Part shown: one piece after another, positions 53,822 through 62,960 of the stretch | Numbering within the stretch: the stretch's first letter is position 1 | How the letters are laid out: every line of letters begins with the position of its first letter | Assembly (NCBI GenBank): GCA_019749835.1 | Contig: JAIEPJ010000020.1 | Span: 26,412-90,411 of the forward strand | Direction: 5' to 3' | Length of the DNA stretch: 64,000 nucleotides | DNA from: Phreatobacter sp. | GTDB taxonomy: Bacteria > Pseudomonadota > Alphaproteobacteria > Rhizobiales > Phreatobacteraceae | The notes under the pieces: generated by a model | Databases searched by the model: none | What the model saw: only the letters and a program-made list of their open reading frames with translations | What the model was told of the DNA's origin: nothing | Translations under genes and position numbers: made by a program

Positions 53822-54540
53822 TGGGCATCATCGCCGGACTGATGGAAGAGGCGCCGCGTTTCTTCACTTATTGGAACATGCTGTTCCTGGCCAATGCGGC
53901 GCTCAACACGCTGCTGGTCTCGCTGATCGGCTGCCTCGCCGGCTATGCGCTCGGCTTCACCATCGCCACTTTCCGCCTGCCGCAGATCACCCCGATCGGG
54001 CCGGTGCGCGGCGTGCTCATCCTCTATGTCGAGGCGATCCGCCGTATCCCCTTCCTCGTCCTCCTGATGTGCGTGTTCTTCGGGTTCCAGCTTTCGGGAG
54101 TTCAGGCGAGCCTGTTCCTGATCGCGGTGACCGCCGTGGCACTGCGCATGTCGGCGCTCTCGGCCGAGAATGTGCGCGCCGGCTACGAGGCGGTCCACGA
54201 GCGCCAATGGGACGCGGCGCTGACGATGAACATCCCGCCGCTGACGGCCTTGTTCCGCATCGTGCTGCCGCAATCCTGGCGGGTCATCCTGCCGCCCTCC
54301 ACCATCCACACGGTCAGCATGATCAAGGAGACGTCGCTGGTCTCGCAGATCGGCTTTCTGGAGCTCACCTTTTCGGCCCGCATGCTGAACCAGCGCGGTT
54401 TCTCGGCGCTGATCTGCTACGGCACGGTGCTCGTGCTCTATTTCGTCATTTCCTACGCCTTCTCGGCCGCCGGCCGCTATGCCGAGCGCAAGCTCGTCGA
54501 TCAGGCGCGGACGGTCCGCACGCCCGTGCTGCCGGCATGA
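53821..54540 (+). CDS. Polar amino acid ABC transporter permease (HisM/OccM-like)
   Basis: A 239-residue partner permease. The first span is near residues 20-45 (MLFLANAALNTLLVSLIG), then RRIPFLVLLMCVFFGF near 75. The EAA region is YEAVHERQWDAALTMNIPPL near 121. It ends with an ATGA overlap onto the small iron-sulfur subunit gene, so transporter and dehydrogenase genes form one message. Confidence 0.92.
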   Translation: MGIIAGLMEEAPRFFTYWNMLFLANAALNTLLVSLIGCLAGYALGFTIATFRLPQITPIGPVRGVLILYVEAIRRIPFLVLLMCVFFGFQLSGVQASLFLIAVTAVALRMSALSAENVRAGYEAVHERQWDAALTMNIPPLTALFRIVLPQSWRVILPPSTIHTVSMIKETSLVSQIGFLELTFSARMLNQRGFSALICYGTVLVLYFVISYAFSAAGRYAERKLVDQARTVRTPVLPA

Positions 54541-54827
54541 GCCTCTGGCGCGCAACCGAGGGCGTGACGCGACCGGCCGAAGTCACCTTCGCGGTGGATG
54601 GCACGGATGTCAGCGCACCGGCCGGCGAGCCGCTGGCGACCGCGCTCGCCGCCGCCGGCATGCTTGGCTTGCGCGACAGTCCGCGCGGCGGCACCCCGCG
54701 CGGCGCCTTCTGTCACATGGGACTCTGCCAGGAATGCGTCGTCACGGTCGACGGGCGCATCGTCCAGGCCTGCCTGACGCCCGTCCGCGCCGGCATGCAG
54801 GTGCGGCTCGGAGGCACGCTCCGGTGA
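54537..54827 (+). CDS. Small (2Fe-2S)-binding protein (HcnA-like subunit), cluster 3
   Basis: A 96-residue ferredoxin-like subunit with C59, C64, C67 (C-x4-C-x2-C) and C79. It overlaps the permease upstream and the FAD protein downstream by four bases each. It is the same size class and cysteine spacing as the proteins at 6599 and 34041, so the three sets are paralogous. Confidence 0.92.
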   Translation: MSLWRATEGVTRPAEVTFAVDGTDVSAPAGEPLATALAAAGMLGLRDSPRGGTPRGAFCHMGLCQECVVTVDGRIVQACLTPVRAGMQVRLGGTLR

Positions 54828-56251
54828 TCCGCCGCGCCGATTGTCTGGTGCTGGGAGCAGGCCCCGCCGGGACCGAGGCGGCTTTGGCCGCAGCAGAGGC
54901 CGGCCTCGATGTGGTGCTGATCGATGAACAGGCCGATGCCGGCGGCCAGGGCTGGCGAGCCCCCCTCGGCAGCCTGACGCTGCCGCGCAAGGGCGCGGAT
55001 GCCGAGGCGGGCGATCGCTTGAGGTCAAGGCTTGCCGCATCCGGCGTCGACCGCAGGCTTGGTCGCCGGGTCTGGTCGGTCGGTGGTGCCTTCCGGCTCG
55101 ACGCCGTGGGCCCGGACGGCGCGGAAGCCTATGAGGCCCCCCGCCTGATCGCTGCCACCGGGGCCCATGAGCGCGTCGTGCCCTTTCCCGGCTGGACCCT
55201 GCCGGGGGTCATCGGCCTTGCCGGCGCCACCGTCCTGTTGAAGGCGCAGGCGGTCCTGCCGGGCCGCCGGGTGGTGGTGGCGGGGGCCGGTCCGCTGCTC
55301 TTCGCCGTCGCTGCCGGTATCGTCGCCAAGGGTGGCACGGTCGCAGCCATCGTCGACATGGACGGCCGGCTCGCCTGGGCGAGACGGCTGCCCGGCCTCG
55401 CCCGCCGCTTGGATCTGCTGAAGGAGGGGCTGGGCTGGACCTGGTCGATCCTCGGCGCCCGCGTGCCCTTTCTCGCCGGCCATGGCGTTCGCTGCGCGAC
55501 AGGCCGGTCCGAAGTCGAAGCCGTCATCGTCGGGCCGGTCGATGCCGACGGCGCACCGATCGCAGGGCCGGAGCGGCGGTTCGCATGCGATGCGCTGGCC
55601 GTCGGCCACGGGCTCGTTCCGGGCGGTGAAGTGCCGAAGATCCTGCGTGCCGCCCATCTGTATGACAGACTGCGCGGCGGCTTCATTCCGGAACTCGACC
55701 CCTATGGCCGCACCACGATCGAGAACCTCTATGCCTGCGGCGACGGCACCGGCATCCGCGGCGCGCGTCCGTCGGCGGCCGCGGGCCGATTGGCTGGTCT
55801 CGCCGCGGCCCATGACGCCGGCCGGCTCGATGCGGCGGCCTTTACCGCGCTCGCCGAACCCACGCTCCAGGTGCTGTCGGAATACCGTCCCTTCGCCGAC
55901 ACGGTCGCGGGCGCCATGGCGCTGCGACCCGCGCAGGTCGCCGCCATCGACCCCGCCACCGTGGTCTGCCGCTGCGAGGACGTCAGCCGCGCCGAGATCG
56001 ATGCCGCCGTCGATGCGGGCGCCAGCGACATCAACCAGATGAAGCATTTCACCCGCTGTGGCATGGGGCCCTGCCAGGGCCGGATGTGTGGCGATGTCGC
56101 CGCCGAACTTGTCGCCCAGCGGCGCGGCGTGACGCGCGAGACAGTTGGCTACTGGACCCAGCGCGTGCCGCTCAGACCCGTCCCCTTCGACACGATGATC
56201 GGCAGTTTCGACTATGCCGACATCCCGATCCCGCCACCGGCGCCGCTATGA
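54824..56251 (+). CDS. FAD/NAD(P)-binding oxidoreductase with BFD-like (2Fe-2S) tail (HcnB-like), cluster 3
   Basis: A 475-residue protein starting with GTG. The FAD motif is CLVLGAGPAGTEAALAA near residue 7, and a second dinucleotide fold VVVAGAGPLLFAVAAG is near 150. The C-terminal cysteines lie in VVCRCEDVSRAEI and GPCQGRMCG. It matches the B subunit of HcnABC, opine oxidase and D-hydroxyproline dehydrogenase complexes. It overlaps the next gene by four bases. Confidence 0.92.
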   Translation: MIRRADCLVLGAGPAGTEAALAAAEAGLDVVLIDEQADAGGQGWRAPLGSLTLPRKGADAEAGDRLRSRLAASGVDRRLGRRVWSVGGAFRLDAVGPDGAEAYEAPRLIAATGAHERVVPFPGWTLPGVIGLAGATVLLKAQAVLPGRRVVVAGAGPLLFAVAAGIVAKGGTVAAIVDMDGRLAWARRLPGLARRLDLLKEGLGWTWSILGARVPFLAGHGVRCATGRSEVEAVIVGPVDADGAPIAGPERRFACDALAVGHGLVPGGEVPKILRAAHLYDRLRGGFIPELDPYGRTTIENLYACGDGTGIRGARPSAAAGRLAGLAAAHDAGRLDAAAFTALAEPTLQVLSEYRPFADTVAGAMALRPAQVAAIDPATVVCRCEDVSRAEIDAAVDAGASDINQMKHFTRCGMGPCQGRMCGDVAAELVAQRRGVTRETVGYWTQRVPLRPVPFDTMIGSFDYADIPIPPPAPL

Positions 56252-57366
56252 GCCAAGCGCCCATCTACGATCTCGGCGTCATCGGCGGCGGCGTGGTCGG
56301 TTCCACGCTGGCGCTGCTGGCCCAGCGCGGCGGCCTGTCTACCGCGATCCTCGACCGCGGCCCGCTCTGCCGCGAGGCCTCCGGAGTCAATGCGGGCACG
56401 CTGACCCTGCAGATGACCCGTGTCGCGCTCATCCCCCACGCGATGCGGGCCCATGCCATGTGGGCCTCCGCCCGCGACTGGCTTGGCCATGATGTCGGCG
56501 TCGTGGTCTGCGACGGCCTGTCGCTCGCTTTCACCGAACGCGAAGCGGCGCTTCTGGAGGAGCGGGCGGGGAAGCGCCGGGCCGCTGGCGCGCCGATCAC
56601 CATCATCAGCCGCGACGAGGCGCTGCGGGTCGAGCCTGGTATCTCCGACAAGATCCTGATGGCCGGCCATTGCGTGGTCGACGGCTATGCCAATGCCTAT
56701 CTGACCGGTCAGGCCTTCCGGGCAGCGCTGGTGGATGCCGGCGTGGCGGTGATGGAGAACCGCGGGGTCAGCGGACTCGACCGCACTGACAAGGGCTTCG
56801 TCGCCCAGACGGCGCAAGGCCCAGTTTCCTTCCGCCGCGTCGTACTCGCCGGTGGAGTCTGGATCGAGCCGATGATGGCCTGGCTCGGCGTTCACCTGCC
56901 GATCAAGGTGCTAGTCAACCAGCTGTCGGTGACGGAACGCATCCGGCCGGTCATGCGCACCGTGGTCGGAATCGCGTCGGGGCTCCTGTCACTGAAGCAA
57001 TATCCCCATGGCACGGTCGTCATCGGCGGCGGCTGGCAGGGTATCGGCGACCGCGAGCGCGGTGGCGTCGAACTCGTCCCCGAACGGCTCGTCGGCAATA
57101 TCCGGCTCGCCTGCCACGCCATCCCGGAACTGGCCGGCGCAAGGCTAGCCCGCGCCTGGGCGGGCCTCGAGGCGGAGACCGCGGACGCCCTGCCCGCCGC
57201 CGGACCCATTCCCGGCATTCCCGATGCTTATGTCTGCGGCTCCATCCATTCGGGCTATACCAGCGGTCCCTCCATTGCCCGCTCGCTCGCCGATGTCATC
57301 CTCGGCCGCGAGCCCGACCTGCCGCTCTTTCCCATCGACCGCCTGATGAAGGCCGCTCCGCCATGA
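56248..57366 (+). CDS. FAD-dependent oxidoreductase (DadA/HcnC-like), cluster 3
   Basis: A 372-residue flavoprotein. FAD motif LGVIGGGVVGSTLALLA is near residue 9, followed by ILDRGPLCREASGVNAGTL, the usual block of the substrate-oxidising subunit. Near the end, GSIHSGYTSGPSIARSLAD completes FAD binding. The sequence is clearly diverged from the cluster 1 and 2 subunits, in keeping with a different substrate. It overlaps the DapA-like gene by four bases, linking oxidation to a lyase or deaminase step. Confidence 0.88.
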   Translation: MSQAPIYDLGVIGGGVVGSTLALLAQRGGLSTAILDRGPLCREASGVNAGTLTLQMTRVALIPHAMRAHAMWASARDWLGHDVGVVVCDGLSLAFTEREAALLEERAGKRRAAGAPITIISRDEALRVEPGISDKILMAGHCVVDGYANAYLTGQAFRAALVDAGVAVMENRGVSGLDRTDKGFVAQTAQGPVSFRRVVLAGGVWIEPMMAWLGVHLPIKVLVNQLSVTERIRPVMRTVVGIASGLLSLKQYPHGTVVIGGGWQGIGDRERGGVELVPERLVGNIRLACHAIPELAGARLARAWAGLEAETADALPAAGPIPGIPDAYVCGSIHSGYTSGPSIARSLADVILGREPDLPLFPIDRLMKAAPP

Positions 57367-58331
57367 CCCACCCGCTCGCATCCCGCCTCACCGGCATCCA
57401 TGCCGCGACCATCGTGCCAATGCGTGCCGACTTCTCCGTCGACGAGGATGCGCTGGCCACCCATATCGCGGCGGTCGCCAACCGCCCCGGCATTCGCGGC
57501 CTCCTGATCAACGGCCATGCCGGCGAGAACTTCGTCCTCGATTCCGCCGAAAAGCGCCGCGTGATCGCGATCGCGCGGCAGGTGGCACCCGCCGATTGTG
57601 TCATCTGCTCGGGCATCAATGCGGAATCGAGCCTGCAGGCGGCCCGGGATGCCGCCGACGCCGAGCAGGCCGGCGCCGACATCCTGCTGGTCTTCCCGCC
57701 GAATTCCTGGGCGCTTGGCCATGACGAGCGGGTGGTCGACATCCACCATGACCATGTCGCGGCGGCCTCCAGCCTGCCACTGATGCTCTATGCCGCCCCG
57801 GTCGGGGCAGGCCGGATGGCCTATTCGGCTGAAACCCTCACCAGACTCGCCGCCAACGAGCGGATCATCGCGGTCAAGGAGGGGAGCTGGGAGGTCGCCG
57901 CCTATGAGGCGAACAAGCGGCATCTGGAAGGCCTGCGGCCGGATTTCGTCGTCATGGGCTCGGGCGACGAGCATCTCCTGACCAGCGCGATCATCGGCTC
58001 TGCCGGTGCGCAGGTCTCGCTCGCAGCCCTTGTGCCCGACCTGCTGGTCGCCTTCTTCGCGGCCACGGCCAGCGGCGACTGGACGACGGCGCGGAAGCTT
58101 CACGACAGCATCTATCCCCTCGCCGTCGCCATCTACCGCGACGCCCCGGGCGGCCGCGCCACCGCGCGCCTGAAACTGGCGCTGGCCGCCTGCGGCCGGA
58201 TCCCCACGGCCATCGTCCGGCCGCCGCAACCCGCGCCGAGCCTGGCTGAGCAATGGGCTGTCCTGGCCGCGATCGAGGCCGCCCAGGTCACGGAGTTGGC
58301 GAGCATCGATCGGACGCGGATGCCGATGTGA
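57363..58331 (+). CDS. DapA-family (dihydrodipicolinate synthase-like) lyase/deaminase
   Basis: A 322-residue class-I aldolase-type protein. The Schiff-base lysine is in IIAVKEGSW near residue 175, and the catalytic tyrosine in PLMLYAAP near 141. The pyruvate-binding GTTGE motif of true DapA is GHAGE here (near residue 50), so it is not a lysine-pathway synthase. Relatives beside HcnABC-like dehydrogenases include the pyrroline-4-hydroxy-2-carboxylate deaminase of hydroxyproline breakdown. A similar role on the product of the upstream dehydrogenase is a reasonable guess. Last gene of the operon. Confidence 0.88.
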   Translation: MTHPLASRLTGIHAATIVPMRADFSVDEDALATHIAAVANRPGIRGLLINGHAGENFVLDSAEKRRVIAIARQVAPADCVICSGINAESSLQAARDAADAEQAGADILLVFPPNSWALGHDERVVDIHHDHVAAASSLPLMLYAAPVGAGRMAYSAETLTRLAANERIIAVKEGSWEVAAYEANKRHLEGLRPDFVVMGSGDEHLLTSAIIGSAGAQVSLAALVPDLLVAFFAATASGDWTTARKLHDSIYPLAVAIYRDAPGGRATARLKLALAACGRIPTAIVRPPQPAPSLAEQWAVLAAIEAAQVTELASIDRTRMPM

Positions 58332-58666
58332 TCAGCGCCGCACGGCGGCAGCGGAACTTGGACGATGGGCGACAGACTTGCAGGCGAAAGCCGGTGGGAT
58401 GTTCATTCAGTGACCCGCGGTCCGTAGTCTGAGGGCCGTTACAGGGGCGTCATGCGATACATGGCCGTCGCTCTGGTCGATGATTTGAACGCAGCTGGGA
58501 TGTTGCGCCGACCGACTGAATTTCACATGCCGCGACGACGGCATGGCTGCCGTGGCGCATGGTGATCATCGTGCACGGGCTGTCTTGATCGCCGCGGCAT
58601 GGCCATGCATCGCCGGCGAGCGAAGGAGGCGGGTCATCAACACGGCGCACCTGCAGCAGATCTCGG
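58332..58666. other. Gene-free spacer between convergent genes
   Basis: 335 bases without a credible gene, between the stop of the DapA-like gene and the end of the leftward response regulator. The only structure noticed is the hairpin at 58526-58545. Confidence 0.5.
58526..58545. terminator. Hairpin between convergent genes
   Basis: CATGCCG (58526-58532) and CGGCATG (58539-58545) are perfect 7-base arms around a 6-base loop. No T-run follows on either strand. It could still end transcription in a factor-assisted way for both convergent genes. Confidence 0.35.
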
Positions 58667-59719
58667 TCAGGTTTGCGTGGTCGCTACGGCAGTAGCGCGC
58701 TCATCGTGTATCGCGAGGATATCAGGCCAGACTGACATCATGGCGTCGACACAAGCGGGATCGAAATGGCGGCCCCGCTCGGCGAGAATGTAGGCGCGCG
58801 CCTGTTCCGTCGGCCAGGCCGGCTTGTAGGGACGCGCCGAGGTCAGCGCATCGAAAACGTCGGCGAGCGCCGTAATCCTTCCAGACAGAGGAATGGCATC
58901 ACCCGCCAGCCTGAAGGGATAGCCGGACCCGTCGTAGCGCTCGTGATGGGAAATGGCGACTTCGCCGGCGAGCCGGATGAGCTCCGACGATGACCGCTCA
59001 AGGATCTCACCGCCCTGCTGGGCATGTTTCTGCATCTCGCTCCGCTCCTCCGGCGTGAGCGGTCCCGGCTTCAGAAGAATGGCATCAGGAACGCCGATCT
59101 TTCCGATGTCGTGCATGGGGGCTGCGATCCGCAACCGCTCGCAGAACGCATCATCCAGCCCGATGGCCCGGGCAATCCTCTCGGAATAGCGCGACATCCG
59201 CTCGAGATGCTCGCCGGTCTCGGGGTCGCGCAGTTCCGCTGCGCGGGCAAGACGCATGACGATTTCGGCCTCGCGGCCGCGCGCCACAGCCAAGGCCTTC
59301 TCCACCTCACGCGACAACCAGGCCGCCTGATCCCTCAGTTTGGTCTGCGCGTCGGCGAGATGCATGAGGTTGCGGACACGCGCCTTGAACTCGGCCGGAT
59401 CGATCGGCTTGAGGATGAAGTCGGTCGCGCCGGCCTGCAGCGCCTCCAGCCGGACAGATCGTTGATCCGTGGTCGTCACCATGACGATCGGCGTGTCCTT
59501 GAAGCGGTCACGGTCGCGCACGGCACGGATGAAGTCGATCCCGTCCAGATCCGGCATCATATAGTCGACAAGGATGAGCGAGGGCCCGAGATCATCGAGC
59601 CGCGACAGAGCCTCGACCGGTTTCTTGAATGTTGATGCCCCGACAATGCCGCAGGCATCCACCAGAGATTTGATGACGAGGAGGTTGGTCTCCGCATCAT
59701 CAACAATCATCACAGTCAT
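58667..59719 (-). CDS. Response regulator with HD-GYP phosphodiesterase domain
   Basis: A 350-residue two-domain protein. The receiver (residues 3-120) has VMIVDDAE and the phospho-acceptor Asp in LILVDYMMPDLDG near residue 52. The HD-GYP domain (about 165-335) has intact APMHDIGKIGVPD and HHERYDGSGYP motifs, so it should cleave cyclic-di-GMP when phosphorylated. ATG at 59719 is chosen because the receiver starts immediately; the longer frame to 59860 adds no fold. It is divergent from the hybrid kinase gene at 59908, a likely partner. Confidence 0.93.
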   Translation of the reverse strand: MTVMIVDDAETNLLVIKSLVDACGIVGASTFKKPVEALSRLDDLGPSLILVDYMMPDLDGIDFIRAVRDRDRFKDTPIVMVTTTDQRSVRLEALQAGATDFILKPIDPAEFKARVRNLMHLADAQTKLRDQAAWLSREVEKALAVARGREAEIVMRLARAAELRDPETGEHLERMSRYSERIARAIGLDDAFCERLRIAAPMHDIGKIGVPDAILLKPGPLTPEERSEMQKHAQQGGEILERSSSELIRLAGEVAISHHERYDGSGYPFRLAGDAIPLSGRITALADVFDALTSARPYKPAWPTEQARAYILAERGRHFDPACVDAMMSVWPDILAIHDERATAVATTQT

Positions 59720-59907
59720 CGGCCCAACCACCCTTGCAATCGATGATGCACCGCGCGTTTCGGGCAGACAAGAGAGAAACAAGCCTGAGGTGAACGAAGA
59801 GTTCATCCCTCCCCGCAGCGGATCAATATGTTTGCAGCAGGATTCGTTAGCTCCACTCACAGAATCCGAAGACTACGGGCGGAAATTTACGCATCGGAAG
59901 CGTGGAC

Positions 59908-62802
59908 ATGGCAGCGTCCATCTGTCCAGACAGAGACAGGACCCACTCCGTGCTTCAGTCCCAGGTCAGCGCACAAAAGTCAGTTCGCCGCATCATCCTT
60001 CTCGCGACGGCCCTCGGCTTCGCGGTGATCGGCATGATCTGGACCGCGGTCGAGATGGACATCCGGCAGGAGCGCGCCTTTGCCAATCGTTCGGCGGTCC
60101 AGAGCGCGGAAAACTATGCCCGCCTGTTTGATGAGCACATCAAACAGGCGATCAACGAGACCGACAACACGATCAAATTCATCCGGCACGACTACCTGCG
60201 CGAGGTCGGCACGTTCGATCTGCAGGCCTGGGTGCAAAACCACTACAGCTTCAAGGAACTCGCGCTGCAGTTCACGATCATCGGCGCCGACGGACGCATG
60301 GAGACGACGACCACGGCAGGAGCGACGCCCCGGGTCGATCTCAGCGACCGCGAGCATTTCCGGGTCCATGTCGCCGGCACGACCGACACCCTCTTCATCA
60401 GCCAGCCGGTCCTTGGCCGGGCGTCGGGCCGCTGGTCGATCCAGTTGACGCGGCGGATCACGGATGAGGCCGGCGTGTTCCGGGGGGTCATCGTGGCCTC
60501 GCTCGACCCTTACTATCTCTCGCGCTTCTATGAATCGATCGACCTCGGCAAGGGCGGTGGCATCACGGTGGTGGGCCGCGACCAGGTCGTACGGGCGATG
60601 GCCGGCCTGTCCAAGCAGACTCTCGGAAGCCGGTACGCCGACGAGCCATCGCTCACACGGGCGCTGCGCGACGGCTTCTTCGTCAACATGGGCGGCAATC
60701 AGGAAGCCGGGCGCGCCACCGCCTATCGGGCGATCACCGACTGGCCGCTCGTTGTCACCGTGCGTGTCGATGACAGCGAGGCACGCCAGCGGCGGATCAA
60801 CGCCGCCGCGCAGACTCGCCTCATATCGACGGCACTGTCCATCGTCGTGCTGGCGGTGATCCTCCTCGGCATCGCCTATTGGCGGCGTTTCGGGGAGGCG
60901 CTGGCTGCGCTCACTAAAAGCCGGGCAGCCGCCAAAGCCGCGACGCACGAACTCGACCTGACGCTGAACAACATTACCCAGGGCATCCTGATGGTCGACG
61001 GGAACGGCCAGGTCGCCGTAGTCAACCAGAACGCGCTGAACCTGCTGGGCTTGCCGGCGACCTTCACGCGCGAGGGATTCCTGCTGGCGGACCTCCTGGA
61101 GCACGAGGGCAAGACGGGCGACCGCATCGTCTCCGATGTCCATGGCGGGTCAGCGCCCGAGTCTGACTACCTGTCAGTCCGTGAGTACCCATGCGCGGGA
61201 GGTAAGGTTCTCGAGATCTGCACCCGACATCTCCCCGGCGGCGGCTTCGTCCAGACCTATACCGACATCACCGAACGCAGGCGCTCCGAACAGGCGCTGC
61301 GGGATGCACGCGACATTGCCGAGAAGGCCTCGCAGGTTCGCACGGCCTTCCTCGCGACCATGAGCCACGAGATTCGCACGCCCTTGAACGGCATCATCGG
61401 CATGTCGTCCATCCTTGAGGCCACCCAACTCTCGGCTGCGCAACGTGGCTACCTGAAGACCATCCATGAATGCGGCGAGGCGTTGCTCGACATCGTCAAC
61501 GACGTGCTCGACTACGCCAAGCTCGATTCCGGTGCTATCGCGCTGGAGCAGACGGCCGTCGACGTCCGCGGCCTTGCAACCTCGGTGAAGGAGATGCTGG
61601 GTCCGAGGGCGCTGGAGAAGAACCTCCGCTTCGACCTCGTGGTGGCCGACGACGTGCCCGCCCGAATCGAGACGGACGGGACGCGCATTCGACAGGTACT
61701 CATCAATCTCGTCGCCAATGCCCTGAAATTCACCCTCTCGGGCGGCGTTGTCGTCTCAGTGGCCACGCGTAGCCTTTCGGGGGGACGCCCGGGGCTGCGC
61801 TTGTCCGTCATCGATTCCGGTATCGGCATCGCCGACGAGTCGCGCGCACGTCTCTTCAAGGAGTTCTCGCAGGTCGACGCGTCGATCACCCGCCGCTTCG
61901 GTGGAACGGGCCTTGGCCTTGCCATCTGCAAGCGCATCGTCCAGGCCCTCGGGGGTGAGATCGGTGTCGACAGCACCCTGGGCAAGGGCTCAACCTTCTG
62001 GTTCGACGTGCCCGCGCGCGAAGTCGCCGTTGCCGTGCCGGAGCCGGCACGGGCGTCGCGGACCCAGCTTCCCGCCCGGCTCAGCGTCCTTCTTGTCGAG
62101 GACAATCCCGTCAACCAGCAGGTCGCAACCCTGCTCCTCACGGCCATGGGCCATGCGGTAACGGTCGCCGAACACGGCCGGATAGCGCTCGATCTTGCCG
62201 CGGACCAGGCGTTCGACGTGATCTTGATGGACATGCAGATGCCCGTCATGGACGGGACGCAGGCGGCGCGTGCCTTGCGCAGCGGAACCGGACCGAACTG
62301 CCAGACTGCGATCATCGGCCTGACCGCCAACGCCTTTGCCTCAGACCGGCAGGCCTGCCTCGACGCGGGCATGGACGACTTCCTCGCCAAGCCCGTTACC
62401 CGCGAGAAGCTGGATGCGGTACTGGCGGAACTCGCGCAACACCCCCCGACGACCGCACCGACGAAGGCGGCGAACGGCGATGTCGACCGGGCGTTCCGCC
62501 GCGCTCTCTTCGATGAGATCGGGCCCGACGCCTCCGTCATGCTGCTCAAGACCTTCATCGCCGAGGCGCTGCGGCTTCTCGCCGAAATCCAGGCGGCGGC
62601 CACGGGGGGCGATCCTGTCGCTGTCGCCGGCCTGCTCCACCAGTTGAAGGGCGCCGCCGCCAATCTCGGCCATAACGGGATCGTCGCCCTCACTGAGACG
62701 CCCGTGGGAGATCTCGTCGACAGCGTGGCGTTGCAGAGCTTCTCGACACGGCTGGAGGCCTATCTGGCGGCCGAGAAACACCATTCGCGCGCGGCCGCCT
62801 GA
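59908..62802 (+). CDS. Hybrid sensor histidine kinase (Cache-PAS-HisKA-HATPase-REC-Hpt)
   Basis: A 964-residue membrane kinase. The first span is at about residues 27-48 and the second at about 303-325, enclosing a periplasmic Cache-type sensor. A PAS domain follows (about 355-450), then HisKA with FLATMSHEIRTPLNG near 485. HATPase has NLVANALKF, DSGIGIAD and GTGLGLAI. A receiver carries the Asp in VILMDMQMPVMDG near 775. A C-terminal Hpt has LLHQLKGAAANLG near 915. ATG at 59908 has GGAAG 7 bases upstream; GTG at 59902 or 59950 are alternatives. The Hpt could pass phosphate to the divergent HD-GYP regulator. Confidence 0.93.
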   Translation: MAASICPDRDRTHSVLQSQVSAQKSVRRIILLATALGFAVIGMIWTAVEMDIRQERAFANRSAVQSAENYARLFDEHIKQAINETDNTIKFIRHDYLREVGTFDLQAWVQNHYSFKELALQFTIIGADGRMETTTTAGATPRVDLSDREHFRVHVAGTTDTLFISQPVLGRASGRWSIQLTRRITDEAGVFRGVIVASLDPYYLSRFYESIDLGKGGGITVVGRDQVVRAMAGLSKQTLGSRYADEPSLTRALRDGFFVNMGGNQEAGRATAYRAITDWPLVVTVRVDDSEARQRRINAAAQTRLISTALSIVVLAVILLGIAYWRRFGEALAALTKSRAAAKAATHELDLTLNNITQGILMVDGNGQVAVVNQNALNLLGLPATFTREGFLLADLLEHEGKTGDRIVSDVHGGSAPESDYLSVREYPCAGGKVLEICTRHLPGGGFVQTYTDITERRRSEQALRDARDIAEKASQVRTAFLATMSHEIRTPLNGIIGMSSILEATQLSAAQRGYLKTIHECGEALLDIVNDVLDYAKLDSGAIALEQTAVDVRGLATSVKEMLGPRALEKNLRFDLVVADDVPARIETDGTRIRQVLINLVANALKFTLSGGVVVSVATRSLSGGRPGLRLSVIDSGIGIADESRARLFKEFSQVDASITRRFGGTGLGLAICKRIVQALGGEIGVDSTLGKGSTFWFDVPAREVAVAVPEPARASRTQLPARLSVLLVEDNPVNQQVATLLLTAMGHAVTVAEHGRIALDLAADQAFDVILMDMQMPVMDGTQAARALRSGTGPNCQTAIIGLTANAFASDRQACLDAGMDDFLAKPVTREKLDAVLAELAQHPPTTAPTKAANGDVDRAFRRALFDEIGPDASVMLLKTFIAEALRLLAEIQAAATGGDPVAVAGLLHQLKGAAANLGHNGIVALTETPVGDLVDSVALQSFSTRLEAYLAAEKHHSRAAA

Positions 62803-62960
62803 GGCCGGCGGGACAATGCTGCCCTTTGGGCGAGAATGCCGGGAGACGGGAGCATTCCGGGACGGGCGGTGGCCGTCCGACATGCTTTGGCCGTGTGCCC
62901 CGTCACGCGTCTCCAGACCACAACCAAGGCACGAGAGCGTGCGTGGTCAGATCAGCCTCT

